A stretch of 64,000 nucleotides of DNA from Turritopsis dohrnii (taxonomy: Eukaryota > Cnidaria > Hydrozoa > Anthoathecata > Oceaniidae), in the NCBI GenBank assembly GCA_027922465.2, contig BQMF02000027.1, forward strand, positions 868,001 to 932,000, written 5' to 3'. The translations under genes and the position numbers were made by a program. The stretch's first letter is position 1, and each line of letters opens with the position of its first letter. The notes under the pieces are model-generated. The model worked only from the letters and a program-made list of their open reading frames with translations, was not told the origin of the DNA and made no database searches. Positions 35,485 to 45,628 of this stretch are shown here, in pieces.

Positions 35485-37828
35485 TCTATATATACTATCT
35501 TATTATACTAATTCGCATTTGTGTGTCACACTTTTATTTTAGAGAGTGATATATTTGATTTTTTTTCACGGTCAAAACCTTCTTATTTTTTCCCTTTTCG
35601 CCGTAAAGCCACGTAGATGCGAGAGCGTTTTTTTTTTATTTTCCGCGATTAGTATATGCTCCTCCGTTTTGTTATTTTTGGTTTGCGCAGTGGAAATCAG
35701 CCGAAAAACGTCTTTGGAGGAGTGCGAGCAATGCAATCTTCTTCGTTCGAAACTTGTCAACGATCATTTCGTGAGCAAGAAACTTCGCGAAGAAGACGTG
35801 TTTCTTTTTGTATACGAATATTTTAATTTAAATTTGATTGTTTTAGGCAGCAAATCGACGAAAGAACTGACGAAGAAACACAGGTTTGTATGCACGAAGG
35901 TATTGTTATTATTATAAAACGTTTTATTATCGTGTTTATTGCTAAACTTTTACTCTTATTAATAAAAGAACACGGGTAGCACGTGTAAGTGAGTTAGTTG
36001 TTTGTTTACAATGAAAAATCATATTTAGATATACCTAGGAGGATAGAACAGAAGAAGTGCAGTGAAGTTTTTAAAAATTAGCTGCAGAAAGATCGAACGA
36101 ACAAAAGGTATTATTATTAAACTTTTATTTTTGATTAATAAAAGAACAAGTTAGGTATATGTATTTGTATTTAGATGTATTTAAATGTTTGTTTACGTTT
36201 TAGTTATCAAATATCGCTATACAGAAGAAAGTGTAGTGAAGAAATGCAGAACAAAATGATGTTTATTTACACAGTAAGGAATGGTTTTAGTTTAATTTTG
36301 AAAGATTAAATACTATAGCTTTGAATAGATATCTTATTATATGAGTTCTTTCGTTTAGTTTATATGCTACTGGATGAAAAACGAAGACGAGAGTAATTTG
36401 TTTTGGTAACGCGCGCTATTATTATTTTGATAGTTAGCAAAGAAGATTTGATTTGATTTATTTATTTACAGATCAATTAAAAATGGTCCCACAGCTATGA
36501 CTGTTTTCCTTTCTCATGGCTGTGGAAGTAGGGAACGTGTTATGCTGTCAAATTGTATCTATTGACGATGTTTGATGCTTTGTCTGCATGCCTTTCTGCC
36601 AGCCATTTATGCCTTTTGTTTTGGTTTGCTTAAATATGGTTGCAGTAGTAGTAAGTATTGTAGCTGTTCTTTACTGAAATCTTTTTCTTTTAGGTCAGAA
36701 AAGAAAAAGTGTAGCTATTTATAAACGAAATTTATAAATGTATAAATGAAACACATGGTATGTTGAGAAGGTTATTTAAGAGAAGAATTGATTATGTATT
36801 TCATTGCGATTGTACTACAAAAAAGAAGCATTGCTGGGGTATATTTTTCTTCAGTTTATATTTGTTTACGGCATTCATTATTTTGTGTTATGTTAATTGT
36901 TACATACATACTTGCTAGGTATATAAGTTTAGCATTATGTTTTTATTTGTTACTTTTAATATCTTCTGGGTATACAATTATGGTTTTGGTCAAAGTAGGG
37001 CATTTTGTTGTTTCAATTATTTTTATTAATTTGATGTTTAGTTGTGTATGCCAGGTAAAAGTCTTTATTCTGTTCAGCTCCAGTGTTGAGTGAACCCGTA
37101 TTGACTCACAGTATCGGTTGACTTTATAGACCAAATTTTGTTTTTAATTGTTATCTTTAGGATAAATGCGTACTTGAATTTTCTTTTTGTTTTTTCTTTC
37201 TTTTTGTTTTATTTTTCATTTCAATATTGTTATAGCATGATTAGGTTTTTGGTATTACAATTCAAGTATTAATTTTTTAGGTAATAATAAAAAAAGCATA
37301 AAGAAATGAAACTCATGGTTTTAATCATGACGTTGATGGTTTTGGGAAGAACAGACTACATTTCATTTCAAAAATTCATTAATGGTTGCAGTCGAGTAGT
37401 AACTTTGGGAAAAAAGAAAAGGTTGGAAGGTATCAATTTGTTTTGAATTAACATTTTGTAATGTTTGGTTTCGTATGTCTGGGTAAACAGTTCTGTGTTA
37501 TATATTGCCATTTTTTTTACATTAAAGTTACTTCTCTTCTTCGTATAAATATATTATTCTGAGCCATGTTGCTATTTGTTTCTGTTTTTAATCTTCTGAA
37601 TGTAAGAAATGAATTAAAAAATTAATGCCTGTAGAAACTTTTACACGAGTTAAATTTTGCAACACAACGCATACTGAACATGGGTGGCGAGCGACGCCGC
37701 CTGGGATGTTTTTGAGTTGCGATTCTATGGTTCATTTTTTCGTCACGGGGTACGTACACGGGAATGGTGGATTTGACCTAATGTTTTCGAAGTTAAGTTC
37801 GGTAAAACGTTTTTACCCGGGATACTAG
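35485..37828 (+). mobile_element. Helitron-like element, long family (2.3 kb), most complete copy
   Basis: Starts TCTATATATACTATCTTATT and ends CCCGGGATACTAG. It shares its internal order with 22141-23746 and with the split copy around the copia element but is longer than either. No Rep or helicase ORF is present. A coding-like segment at 35691-35815 may be captured host sequence. Confidence 0.8.
35691..35815 (+). pseudogene. Exon-like fragment carried inside the Helitron-like element
   Basis: A pyrimidine tract ending GGTTTGCGCAG precedes an open stretch with clear coding-like composition, residues EISRKTSLEECEQCNLLR then SKLVNDHFVSKKLREEDV. It then dissolves into AT-rich repeat sequence. 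Helitrons commonly capture host exons with their splice acceptors. I cannot name the parent gene. Confidence 0.4.
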
Positions 37829-38020
37829 TCTTATTATACTAATCCGCGTAGTGTGTAACACATTTAACTTGGAGAGTGTTGCTCTACAACATGGGTACAC
37901 TTTCCATTTCCAATTCCATAATTAAAATTTTCGTCACGGGGTACACACACAGGAACGCGTCGTATTTCTGCAGATTCTTTTCGAAATTAAAGTCGTAAAA
38001 AACTTTTACGCGAGATACTA
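37829..38020 (+). mobile_element. Helitron-like short fragment
   Basis: Starts TCTTATTATACTAATCCGCG and ends CGCGAGATACTA (the final G is missing) right before another TC start. Internally deleted. Confidence 0.65.
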
Positions 38021-38629
38021 TCTACTTATACTAATTCGCGTAGTGTGTAACACATTTAACTTAGAGAGTGTTGTGTTTTTTTAAAATTTACGGTCAAAAT
38101 CTTTTTAATCGTGGTCATTTTTTCGTTAGATCGTTGATAATTAACGATTAGTATAATAGCACCCGGCGTGACGTCAGTTATTTTTATGGCAACACGGAGG
38201 AATCATTGCATTGCAACCCCAATCGAACGCGACGTTTTTTGGGGTCCGCGATACGGGTGACGGGGTGACGCAACATTTAGGCCTAAATTTTATTTGGTAA
38301 TGCGGCTATGACGTCATCAAAATCTTTGATCAACGATATCTCTGCAACGGTTGGTCGTAGCGAAACGATCCCATACACTTTTTTGATCAGTTTTTCGAGC
38401 TCTACAACATGGATAATTTTTCGTCAACTCATTTCGTCACGGGACTTACGCAAAACTTTTTCGAAATTATAGCCGTAAAAAACTTTTACGCGGGTTACAT
38501 CAGTACACTTTCCATTTCCAATTCCGCAATTAAAATTTTCGTCATGGGGTACACACACGGGAACGCGTCGTATTTCTGCAGATCCTTTTCGAAATTAAAG
38601 TCGTAAAAAACTTTTACGCGAGATACTAG
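38021..38629 (+). mobile_element. Helitron-like element with CGCGAGATACTAG end
   Basis: Starts TCTACTTATACTAATTCGCG and ends TTTTACGCGAGATACTAG, followed by the TC start of the next copy. Internal words such as ATGACGTCATCAAAATC and AACGATCCCATACAC are shared with 39416-41036 and with the copy in the sodium-channel intron. Confidence 0.75.
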
Positions 38630-38641
38630 TCTTATTATACT

Positions 38642-39252
38642 ATTTATTTATTTATTTCGCCAATATTTATACAAACTTTAATATACAATCGTATATAATG
38701 GCTGGAGCAAGCAGAAGGCTGGAGTGCCTTATCATCAAGCCCCATGTAAATATAACTATTTCACTTAATATATGCTAATAATACTTACTAACTTATAATA
38801 TATAATGATATATACAAAACATGAAAACAAAATACCTATCTGACCAGAAATATTTACAAGCAAAAGGAAAGCATATTACAGACCAGTACTCAAACACTCG
38901 TTATAAGATAAAAACAAACAACAACAACAAAAAAACAAAAACAACAACAACTACAACAACAAAAAAAGAAAACAATACAGAATGAAAATGTAAATCAAGC
39001 GAGAAATATTAAGAAGACTAGGAGGAAATATAATATGACACAGCCTAAAAAAACTGAGAAAAATCAATGTCCCTATTAAGTAACTTCATTTTGACAGATC
39101 TTGTGAAACAGTAAATAGAGTTGGCATCCTTTTCTGCATTTTGTAAAATATTATTCCATAGGGTAGGACCACGATGGAGGATAGAGAAGGTAGTTATTTT
39201 AAGACGCTTTTGAGGAATTTTAAAATTATTTCTTGAATGTCTGGTATTGTCT
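38642..39252 (-). mobile_element. 5'-truncated non-LTR retrotransposon fragment
   Basis: On the minus strand it encodes only a C-terminal piece of an RT ORF (39045-39269, residues SILHRGPTLWNNILQ). It then has a 3' untranslated region and an (AAAT)n tail at the left end. TATACT is present on both sides (host TATACTAATTCGC), giving the target duplication. A (TTTA)-type tail also marks the element at 4774, but the sequence differs. Confidence 0.75.
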
Positions 39253-39415
39253 GGTATACTAATTCGCATTTGTGTGTCACACTTTTATTTTAGAGAGTGA
39301 CATATTTAGTTTTAATTTACGGTTATCGTCCTCTTATGTGCGCGTAAAACCACGTAGACGCGAGAGACACTTTTTTACGATTATTCCAAAAGCACGTGGC
39401 ATCATTTGACGTCAG

Positions 39416-40077
39416 TCTATATATTAATAGCCGATTCTCTGTCTGTCTGTCTGTTTGTTTGTTTGTTTGTAAGTCACGCAAAATGGTAGATTGAGTTGTG
39501 AGAGTGATTATTTTATTTTATTTTGTGCGACGTCAGTGTGAAACCATTGTATTGAGACCCTAATCGAATGAGACGTTTAGGGAAAATTATCTCGGTAACA
39601 ATAGGGATAACTGACGTTTTTTGGGGTCCGCGATGCAGGCGATAGAGTGACGAAAAATTTGGGTCTAATTTTTTTGGGGGACGGGTCTATGACGTCATCA
39701 AAATTTTGATCGACGATATCTCCGAAACGGTTGATCGTAGGAAAACGATCCCATACATTTTTTTGATCGGTTTTTCGAGCTCTACAACATGGGCACACTT
39801 ACTATTGCTAAATCCTTAATTTTATTTTTGGTGTTCTCAAATTTAGGCCAAGTATTTTTGGGGGGACGGGTCTATGACGTCATCAAAAGTTTTGATCAAC
39901 AATATTTCCATAACAGTTGGTCGTAACAAAACGATCCCATACATTTTTTTGATCAGTTTTTCGAGCTCTACAACATGGGCACACTTATTATTGCCAAATC
40001 CCTAATTTTATTTTTCGTGAACCAAACGCAGGCTGAAGGTGGACATGGGCGGCGAGCGACGCCGCCTTGGCGGCTAG
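39416..40077 (+). mobile_element. Helitron-like element inserted into another Helitron-like element
   Basis: It starts TCTATATATTAATAGCCG and ends GCCGCCTTGGCGGCTAG with a perfect hairpin. The host reads GACGTCAG before and TTTTTTTATAATCACGG after the insert. The uninterrupted copy at 40629-40650 reads GACGTCAG then TTTTTTTATAATCACGG. So the borders are exact, with no target-site duplication, as expected for Helitrons. Confidence 0.9.
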
Positions 40078-40475
40078 TTTTTTTATAATCACGGGGAATC
40101 ATTGCATTGCATCCCCAATCGAACGCGACGTTTTTGGGGAAATATCTCGAAAACCAATAGGAATAACTGACGTTTTTTAGGGTCTGCGATACGGGTGATG
40201 AAGTGACGCAACATTTGGGCCTAAATTTTATTTGGTACTGCGGCTATGACGTCATCAAAATATTTAACCGACGATATCTCTGCAACGGTTGGTCGTAACG
40301 AAACGATCCCATACACTTTTTTGATCAGTTTTTCAAGCTCTACAACATAGGTACACTTCTGAGTTGCGATTCCATGATTTATTTTTTCGTCACGGGGTAC
40401 ATACACGGGAATGGTGGATTTGACCTAATTTTTTCGAAGTTAAGTTCGGTAAAAAGGTTTTACCCGGGATACTAG

Positions 40476-41036
40476 TATATACTAATTCGCGTTGTGCATA
40501 CCACTTTTATTTTAGAGAGTGACATATTTAGTTTTAATTTACGGTCATCGTCCTCTTATGTGCGTGTAAAACCACGTAGATGCGAGAGACACTTTTTCCA
40601 CGGTCATTCCAAAAGCACGTGGCATCATTTGACGTCAGTTTTTTTATAATCACGGGGAATCATTGCATTGCATCCCTAATCGAACGCGACGTTTTTGTGG
40701 AAATATCTCAAGAACCAATAGGGATAACTGACGTTTTTTAGGGTCCGCGATACGGACGAAGGGATGACGCATCATTTGGGCCTAAACTTTATTTGGTACT
40801 GCGGATATGACGTCATCAAAATCTTTGATCGACGATATCTCTGCAACGGTTGGTCGTAGCGAAACGATCCCATACACTTTTTCGATCAGTTTTTCACGCT
40901 CTACATAATAGGTACACTTTTGAGTTGCGATTTCATGATTTATTTTTTCGTCACGGGGTACGTACACGGGAATGGTGGATTTGACCTAAGGTTTTCGAAG
41001 TTAAGTTCGGTAAAACGTTTTTACCCGGGATACTAG
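40476..41036 (+). mobile_element. Helitron-like element, intact ~560 bp copy
   Basis: Begins TATATACTAATTCGCGTTG and ends TTACCCGGGATACTAG. It is nearly identical to the inverted copy at 56665-57222 inside the sodium-channel gene and serves as the empty-site reference for the nested element at 39416. Confidence 0.85.
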
Positions 41037-41083
41037 TTATTAAACGTTGTTGTATGTACTGATAAAAAAAACTGACGTCAAAT
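41037..41083 (-). mobile_element. Small Helitron-like fragment
   Basis: GTACTGATAAAAAAAACTGA then CGTCAAAT is the reverse complement of a segment at about 34999-35045. It ends exactly where the candidate receptor's first ATG begins. Confidence 0.5.
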
Positions 41084-41288
41084 GAAAAAAAAACTATATG
41101 TAAAATGGTTATTTAGTATTTTATGTAAGTTGATTTTGATCTCGATGGTCACATTCAAAATAGGACCGATGATTTTTTCAGAGGGGGATAGGGGTGGATA
41201 CTATAATGGGTCAAAAGTGGTAGCAATGCATTGCGTTTCAATGGGAAAAGTGAACATAAATGGTATTTCACAATTCTGTTACTTTGAC
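41082..41288 (+). CDS. Receptor candidate: first coding exon with signal-peptide-like segment
   Basis: 69 codons. A basic start (KKK) is followed by a long hydrophobic run, then VVAMHCVSM and QFCYFD, and the strong donor GAC|GTGAGT in phase 0. The ATG lies at the border of a Helitron-like fragment, so the real first exon might be elsewhere. Confidence 0.4.
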
Positions 41289-44200
41289 GTGAGTTAGATG
41301 AATAAAATCCTTTTTTTAACATAACCTATAAAGATCATTCAACTATTTTCATTATGAAAATTGCCAAAATATGATTTGGCGAAAAATTAGATTGCAATAC
41401 ATTTGCGATAGCTCTATCTTGTAATATCAGATTTTGACATTTAAGCGTGACATCACGTGTTTCGGTTCCAAAAACATGTTATAAAATCTATCAACGAAAA
41501 CAATATAAGCAATTGCTAGGAAGCTGAAACGCTAGTTTTAAAATCGTGATCGTTAGGTGTTACAAAATAAAGTTGGTAACTTCGATGAACTTCTGAACTA
41601 CTGACATGTGACAGTTATTTTTACTTTTTTCGATCTTCAGTTTCCCTTAACAAGTCCACCTCACACTAAGAGATGTCAGATATATGTACGTTGGCGAACG
41701 GCTGAAAATGATTTGACATTATCGCGCCGAAATGAAAATTCCAAATACTTCCGCGTGTTTGCGGAAGAGAAATATTGCCCTTACAAGCAATGTACTTCAT
41801 CTAATATGTATGTATTGAATCAACGGACGTGGCAATTCAAGTGGATGGAAAAAACGATTTTGGTAAATTATTTTGTAGTTTGCACAAGTTTGAAAGTTTC
41901 GTCAAGTTTGGATTTTATCAAATGCAATTTGTATCGTGTTTGATCATGTAAGTTTCATTTAGAACCGCCATTGCAAATATGTAGGGCTTTTCCTTAAGCC
42001 TGGCCCTTTCAGATGATCAGTAAATCTCACTTTTAGCGGTAGCGCATGGCCGTAATACCCTTTTCTGATTTCATAGGTGACTATAAGAAATTTAGAGTCA
42101 AAAATCGTTACTCTGGTACCTGTTGGTCAATGGACCCAGAAACCAAAATAATTGTTGGGTCAGCATCGTGCACAACAAGCTTTTATGAATCGACAAGATA
42201 TATGTGTTCGGATGATTTTAATACACCAATCACATTTTATAATTGTGGTTTTGGGCATTGTTTGACTGACGAAAATAGAGATGAAATGAACTTGTATAAA
42301 ATGGAAAGTTATCTGGTTCATCTCAGAGGGACTATAGCTCATTGCATTGCTGAAATGAATATGACGTCTATATTTCATTGCAATACAAAAGTACTCGAAT
42401 GTGTTGGGATAAGTGTGTATTTGATAATGACAGCCTTCACTCGCCAGTAAAGTTTCTACCAGGTAAAACTTATTATTATTATCAGCAAGGTTTAGTACAA
42501 ACATATAAGGCTTTGGAAGGGCCATTTTGTACTCTATTTCGTTTTGACAACTACCTATCCCAGCATTGAATTTTGTGAAACACGTTTTTGTTGTAATTTA
42601 TCAATATTGCAATGCTTTTTATGACTATTTTCTTCTTAGGAATTCTTCAATACGATAAATACTATTTGCGATCTCTATTGGTGATTTCAGCATCATCTGG
42701 TACTTTAACCATTGTATGCAACCCTGGATGAGAAAGGTATTGAAAGTAACATCAACATAAATTAAAGAATATTAGATATTAAGAAAGTTCTTTTTACAGA
42801 GGGTATGCGAAAGGTAAAGACCCTAATCTATCATTGGTGTATTCAGGGTCAGTCAAAAAGTACCACCATGACGATATATTTCTTTTAATTCTGAAGAAAC
42901 AGGTTTCTTTCACGTTTTCTGTTCTGCGCTAAATAAATTTACAAAATTTATTCTCCTCCACAAATTACCTACGCCTCTGATTGTGGTTGTTTGCATATTT
43001 ACTTTTCTTTTCATACGGGGGAATCGCTACAACTGTTTTAAGCAGACTCAAGCACAAGCAAGTTGGAGAGGTAAAAAAACTATTTAATGAAAATGAACAT
43101 ATTAAATTTTGTTTATGTCCATTGTTGTGAGATTTTATTGCCAGTGCAATAGAGTTTCTTGATTTGATAGCTAAATGTAAAACAAAGATCTAGAAAACCT
43201 GTTGGACACATTAATTTAAGCCTTTAATATGATTTTCTTTCAAAGGGTCTCTTTTCTCTCGAGTACATTATATATATATATATTTTTTTTCATCGATACA
43301 TTTTTGTCTCCAAAAATATTATTGGTTCTTCTTACAAGAAGTTATAAAGTAGTGTATGTGCTGTGTACAATATAAACCATATACTAAATAACTAGATAGT
43401 TAGTTAGTAATAATATTTGATCGACACAACAATAGAAACATTCATAAGAACGAATTAAAGCCACCAGCTATCGTCATAACGAACTCTAACCAATACTGCA
43501 TTCTGTTTTACAATTTCAGCGTTCGATTCATCGATAACCAATATCAATTTCAACGTACCTGGCACCGTCATATTATATGGTCTAAGAGATCGCGGTAAAT
43601 CACACTTCAAGTTGGTAGATGGAAATATAATACCGATTTTGTCTGCGGAATACAACACAGAAATGACACATTCACAGTCGGTTCATGCTGAATCGTTTGA
43701 TGGGAGTATTCCTATAGACGAACCTCAGAGTTTAAGAACAATTACTGTGTCTTAGTTTCATCAACTTACCCTTTTGTAGATAAGGTGGAGACAGCCTAAT
43801 ATATAGAGTATCTTCGCCACACTATCCGAATTTCAAAATGTTACAGGTTTTAACCTACGTGGATATACCGGTAAGTAATAAAGATCATTTGGTCCCAAAT
43901 AGACCTTTCTCGAATTTCTCTTTAAACGATGCATTGTGGCCGAGTTGTCGTGTCTAACCTCGCTTCTAATATTCAAACTATTTCTTATCATCGGAATGGG
44001 AATTAAGTAGAGAGACTATACCTAAGTTTTAAAGTAATGAAATTAGTGGAACAATGAATCGCATAAAAACGAGGTTAGATATGAAACTCAGTCGCAGTTC
44101 AGTGTTTAAACTGAAATTCGGGAAAGGTCTATTCTGAGTTGATTTAAAAGAGAGTATAGATTAAATAAAAAAAACATGTTATAATAGTATAAATTCTACA

Positions 44201-44426
44201 AGTCATTTTATGTAGAAACAAAGACTAGAATTTTATCCGGAAGCTGATTTGATATCATGTTTACAACAAATGAATAAGCCAGAGAACTGACGAAGACATG
44301 TATGATCAGAATCGAAGCATTATATACGATGATTTGCAAATTCAATACCAAAAGCATTCGGATGGCTCAATACCAGACTCAACAGAAACTGTGAGAGATA
44401 CAGCCCAATCTTATAGCCCGTTGTAA
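41082..44426 (+). CDS. Candidate type I membrane receptor with ITIM-like tail (partly broken model)
   Basis: Exon-like segments in order are: 41082-41288 (Met, hydrophobic WLFSILCKLILISMVTFK, then a Cys-containing stretch, donor GAC|GTGAGT); 41641-41862 (phase 0); 42077 to about 42462 (many Cys); 42640 to about 42713 (LVISASSGTLTIVC, Ig F-strand-like); 42903-43070 (transmembrane IVVVCIFTFLFI); 43520-43594; 43809-43870; 44283-44426 (stop). The last four join in compatible phases (1-1, 1-1, 1-0, 0). The tail holds two tyrosine motifs of the form [IVL]xYxx[IL]: LTYVDI and IIYDDL. Upstream the model is imperfect. The 41862 donor (phase 0) does not fit the 42077 acceptor (phase 1), and a one-base shift near a run of four A at 42384 is needed. 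It could be a functional gene with missed exons, a recent pseudogene, or an assembly with an indel. Type I receptors with Ig-like domains and such tails include the Hydractinia allorecognition (Alr) proteins; that link is inference only. Confidence 0.42.
41641..41862 (+). CDS. Receptor candidate: extracellular exon
   Basis: Acceptor TCTTCAG|TTTCCC and donor ATTTTG|GTAAAT bound 74 codons in phase 0. They contain CQIYVRWRTAEN (a Cys and Trp with B/C-strand-like spacing) and YCPYKQC. Confidence 0.4.
42077..42462 (+). CDS. Receptor candidate: cysteine-rich extracellular region with a frame shift
   Basis: A good acceptor (CTGATTTCATAG|GTGAC) opens a frame with about nine cysteines (for example SGTCWSMDPE, NCGFGHCLTDE, TIAHCIAEMN). 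Coding character then passes to the next frame (STRMCWDKCVFDND) around 42380-42390 and reaches the donor CTACCAG|GTAAAA. A single-base indel in the AAAA run would explain the switch. Confidence 0.38.
42640..42713 (+). CDS. Receptor candidate: end of an Ig-like domain
   Basis: The acceptor TTCTTCTTAG joins in phase 1 to the previous donor. Residues YYLRSLLVISASSGTLTIVC resemble the E-F strands of an Ig fold, with a Cys then NPG. The exact 3' border is unclear: ATT|GTATGC is one option; an in-frame TGA follows at 42729. Confidence 0.35.
42832..42979. mobile_element. Short MITE, diverged copy of the 63479-63643 element
   Basis: GGGTCAGTCAAAAAG on the left and CTCCTCCACAAATTACC then TACGCCTCTG on the right match the copy at 63479-63643 in the same order. 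The left terminus is degenerate (CATTGGTGTA). It lies across the 5' part of the putative transmembrane exon. Confidence 0.6.
42903..43070 (+). CDS. Receptor candidate: transmembrane exon
   Basis: Donor GAGAG|GTAAAA in phase 1. The 3' half encodes the membrane span IVVVCIFTFLFIRGNRYN followed by basic cytoplasmic residues. The 5' half would be read through the MITE at 42832-42979, so the acceptor (GAAACAG|GTTTC) is tentative. Confidence 0.4.
43520..43594 (+). CDS. Receptor candidate: first cytoplasmic exon
   Basis: Acceptor TTTACAATTTCAG and donor CGCG|GTAAAT (phase 1 to 1). The frame also stays open to a TAG at 43753-43755, so an alternative terminal exon with residues ESFDGSIPIDEPQ is possible. 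That motif resembles KHSDGSIPDS in the last exon. Confidence 0.38.
43809..43870 (+). CDS. Receptor candidate: cytoplasmic exon with LTYVDI motif
   Basis: Acceptor ATATATAGAG, donor ATACCG|GTAAGT (perfect consensus). Residues SSPHYPNFKMLQVLTYVDIP fit an unstructured signalling tail. LTYVDI conforms to an ITIM. Confidence 0.45.
44283..44426 (+). CDS. Receptor candidate: terminal exon with IIYDDL motif
   Basis: Acceptor AAGCCAG, phase 0, 47 codons plus TAA. Residues NRSIIYDDLQIQYQKH include an ITIM-type motif. The rest is hydrophilic (DSTETVRDTAQSYSPL). Confidence 0.45.
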   Translation, partial: RTDEDMYDQNRSIIYDDLQIQYQKHSDGSIPDSTETVRDTAQSYSPL

Positions 44427-44681
44427 TTAAATGATGACATCACAAGAAATCATTCAAGAGTGAAGGGACAGCAGTTAATAACGACATTCACGAAAGAAAA
44501 TCAAAACAACGTAACACAGGAGAAATAGCATGCATTTCGTATATGGATCCATCAATCCCTCTTAGAGATGTTCCGTAATAATAGGGGTCTAGGGAAAAAA
44601 AGCCACACCTTCTTGATAAGCTATTATATTTGCTTTTGTTAGAAAATCTTCAATAGAATCTCTCTCATGAAAAGGATGACT
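44427..44681. other. Intergenic gap between convergent genes
   Basis: Only 255 bp separate the receptor candidate's stop from the channel's stop on the opposite strand. ATTAAA (a poly(A) signal variant) occurs at the receptor stop. The two 3' untranslated regions probably meet or overlap here. Confidence 0.5.
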
Positions 44682-45628
44682 TTAAAGTTTAACTAGGGGC
44701 ATTTGGATGTTGCCAGAGCTACTTCTAAACAACGGATGCGTATGGAGATTCCCTTCTGCTGTGTTGGTGACATCCTCTAGACTGTGGGATTTGAATTTAC
44801 TTTTACGCTTGCCTTTTTTATGAAACGTTCTATCGGTTTTATTGGGTTGCTGTTCCACGTCGTCTTTATTGGCATCTATAATATTAATCGGCGTAACGGT
44901 TCTCGGACTGCTGATCTCGTTGAGTGTTTCACCTTCTACATTATTTGAATTACGGTCTTTTCTATTAAACGTTGGCTTTTTCAAGTTACCCGTTCTAACT
45001 TCAGGCGACTGTTCCGTTATAGTTTGGTTGTTTAGGGGTACTTTGGTAATCTGGAAGTCGTTGTGTTCATTGGTTGACTGTATAATATGGTTTTCTGAAC
45101 TGGTTGAGTCGGTTTGATAATCTGGTTTAGTTTTAGCTTCTGATGATATAGTACTAAGAAATGATTTCGAAACCTTACCCTTGTAGTTAGCACTTTTAGA
45201 ACGAAAGCCATTGTCCCCTGCAAACTTGTTGCTTGCTACAATTGGTCCGAAGACCGGCGAAAAACCTGCTATGGTACTTCCACGCGAATTTCCACGATCC
45301 GATAAAACGAGATGAATAGGTTTTTTGCGTGCCCTTTTCAGACTTGGCGTACGACTACCTTTGATATTTATAAAAGAAGTAAACACAGAATCGATTGAAG
45401 ACTTCATCATGAACATCGCATCCTCTCCCACTTTCGGTTGGTTCTTATTCGTTTTCCATTTACGGAAGCTTCGCTGGATCACCGACGCAGCTTTCGTCTC
45501 TTTTAGACGGTCCATTGTAGTTGTCGTCATTTCCTGCCTCTGACGAATGGGAAAGGCCGCCTGCAATTTTTTATCGATTGTTTTCTTCATGTTGTCGTAA
45601 TGCTCTGTATCAACATTTTCAACGTCAC
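44682..45628 (-). CDS. NaV2: NaV2 exon 25: distal C-terminus with IQ motif and stop
   Basis: [16 protein letters not shown] is the IQ motif for calmodulin. About 255 residues follow, hydrophilic and Ser/Lys-rich, with no further domain. Acceptor CATCTCTAG; stop TAA at 44682-44684. Confidence 0.94.

Larger units (their letters stand above)
38630..40475 (+). mobile_element. Helitron-like element carrying two nested insertions
   Basis: It begins TCTTATTATACT, is interrupted by a non-LTR fragment (38642-39252), resumes TATACTAATTCGC, is interrupted again by another Helitron-like element (39416-40077) and ends CCCGGGATACTAG. Removing both inserts gives a sequence co-linear with the intact copy at 40476-41036. 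Confidence 0.82.

Noticed and set aside
43455..43658. Minus-strand ORF opposite the receptor's first cytoplasmic exon
   Set aside because: It looks protein-like, but no phase-compatible partner exon was found on that strand. The plus-strand exon joins in phase to three others.
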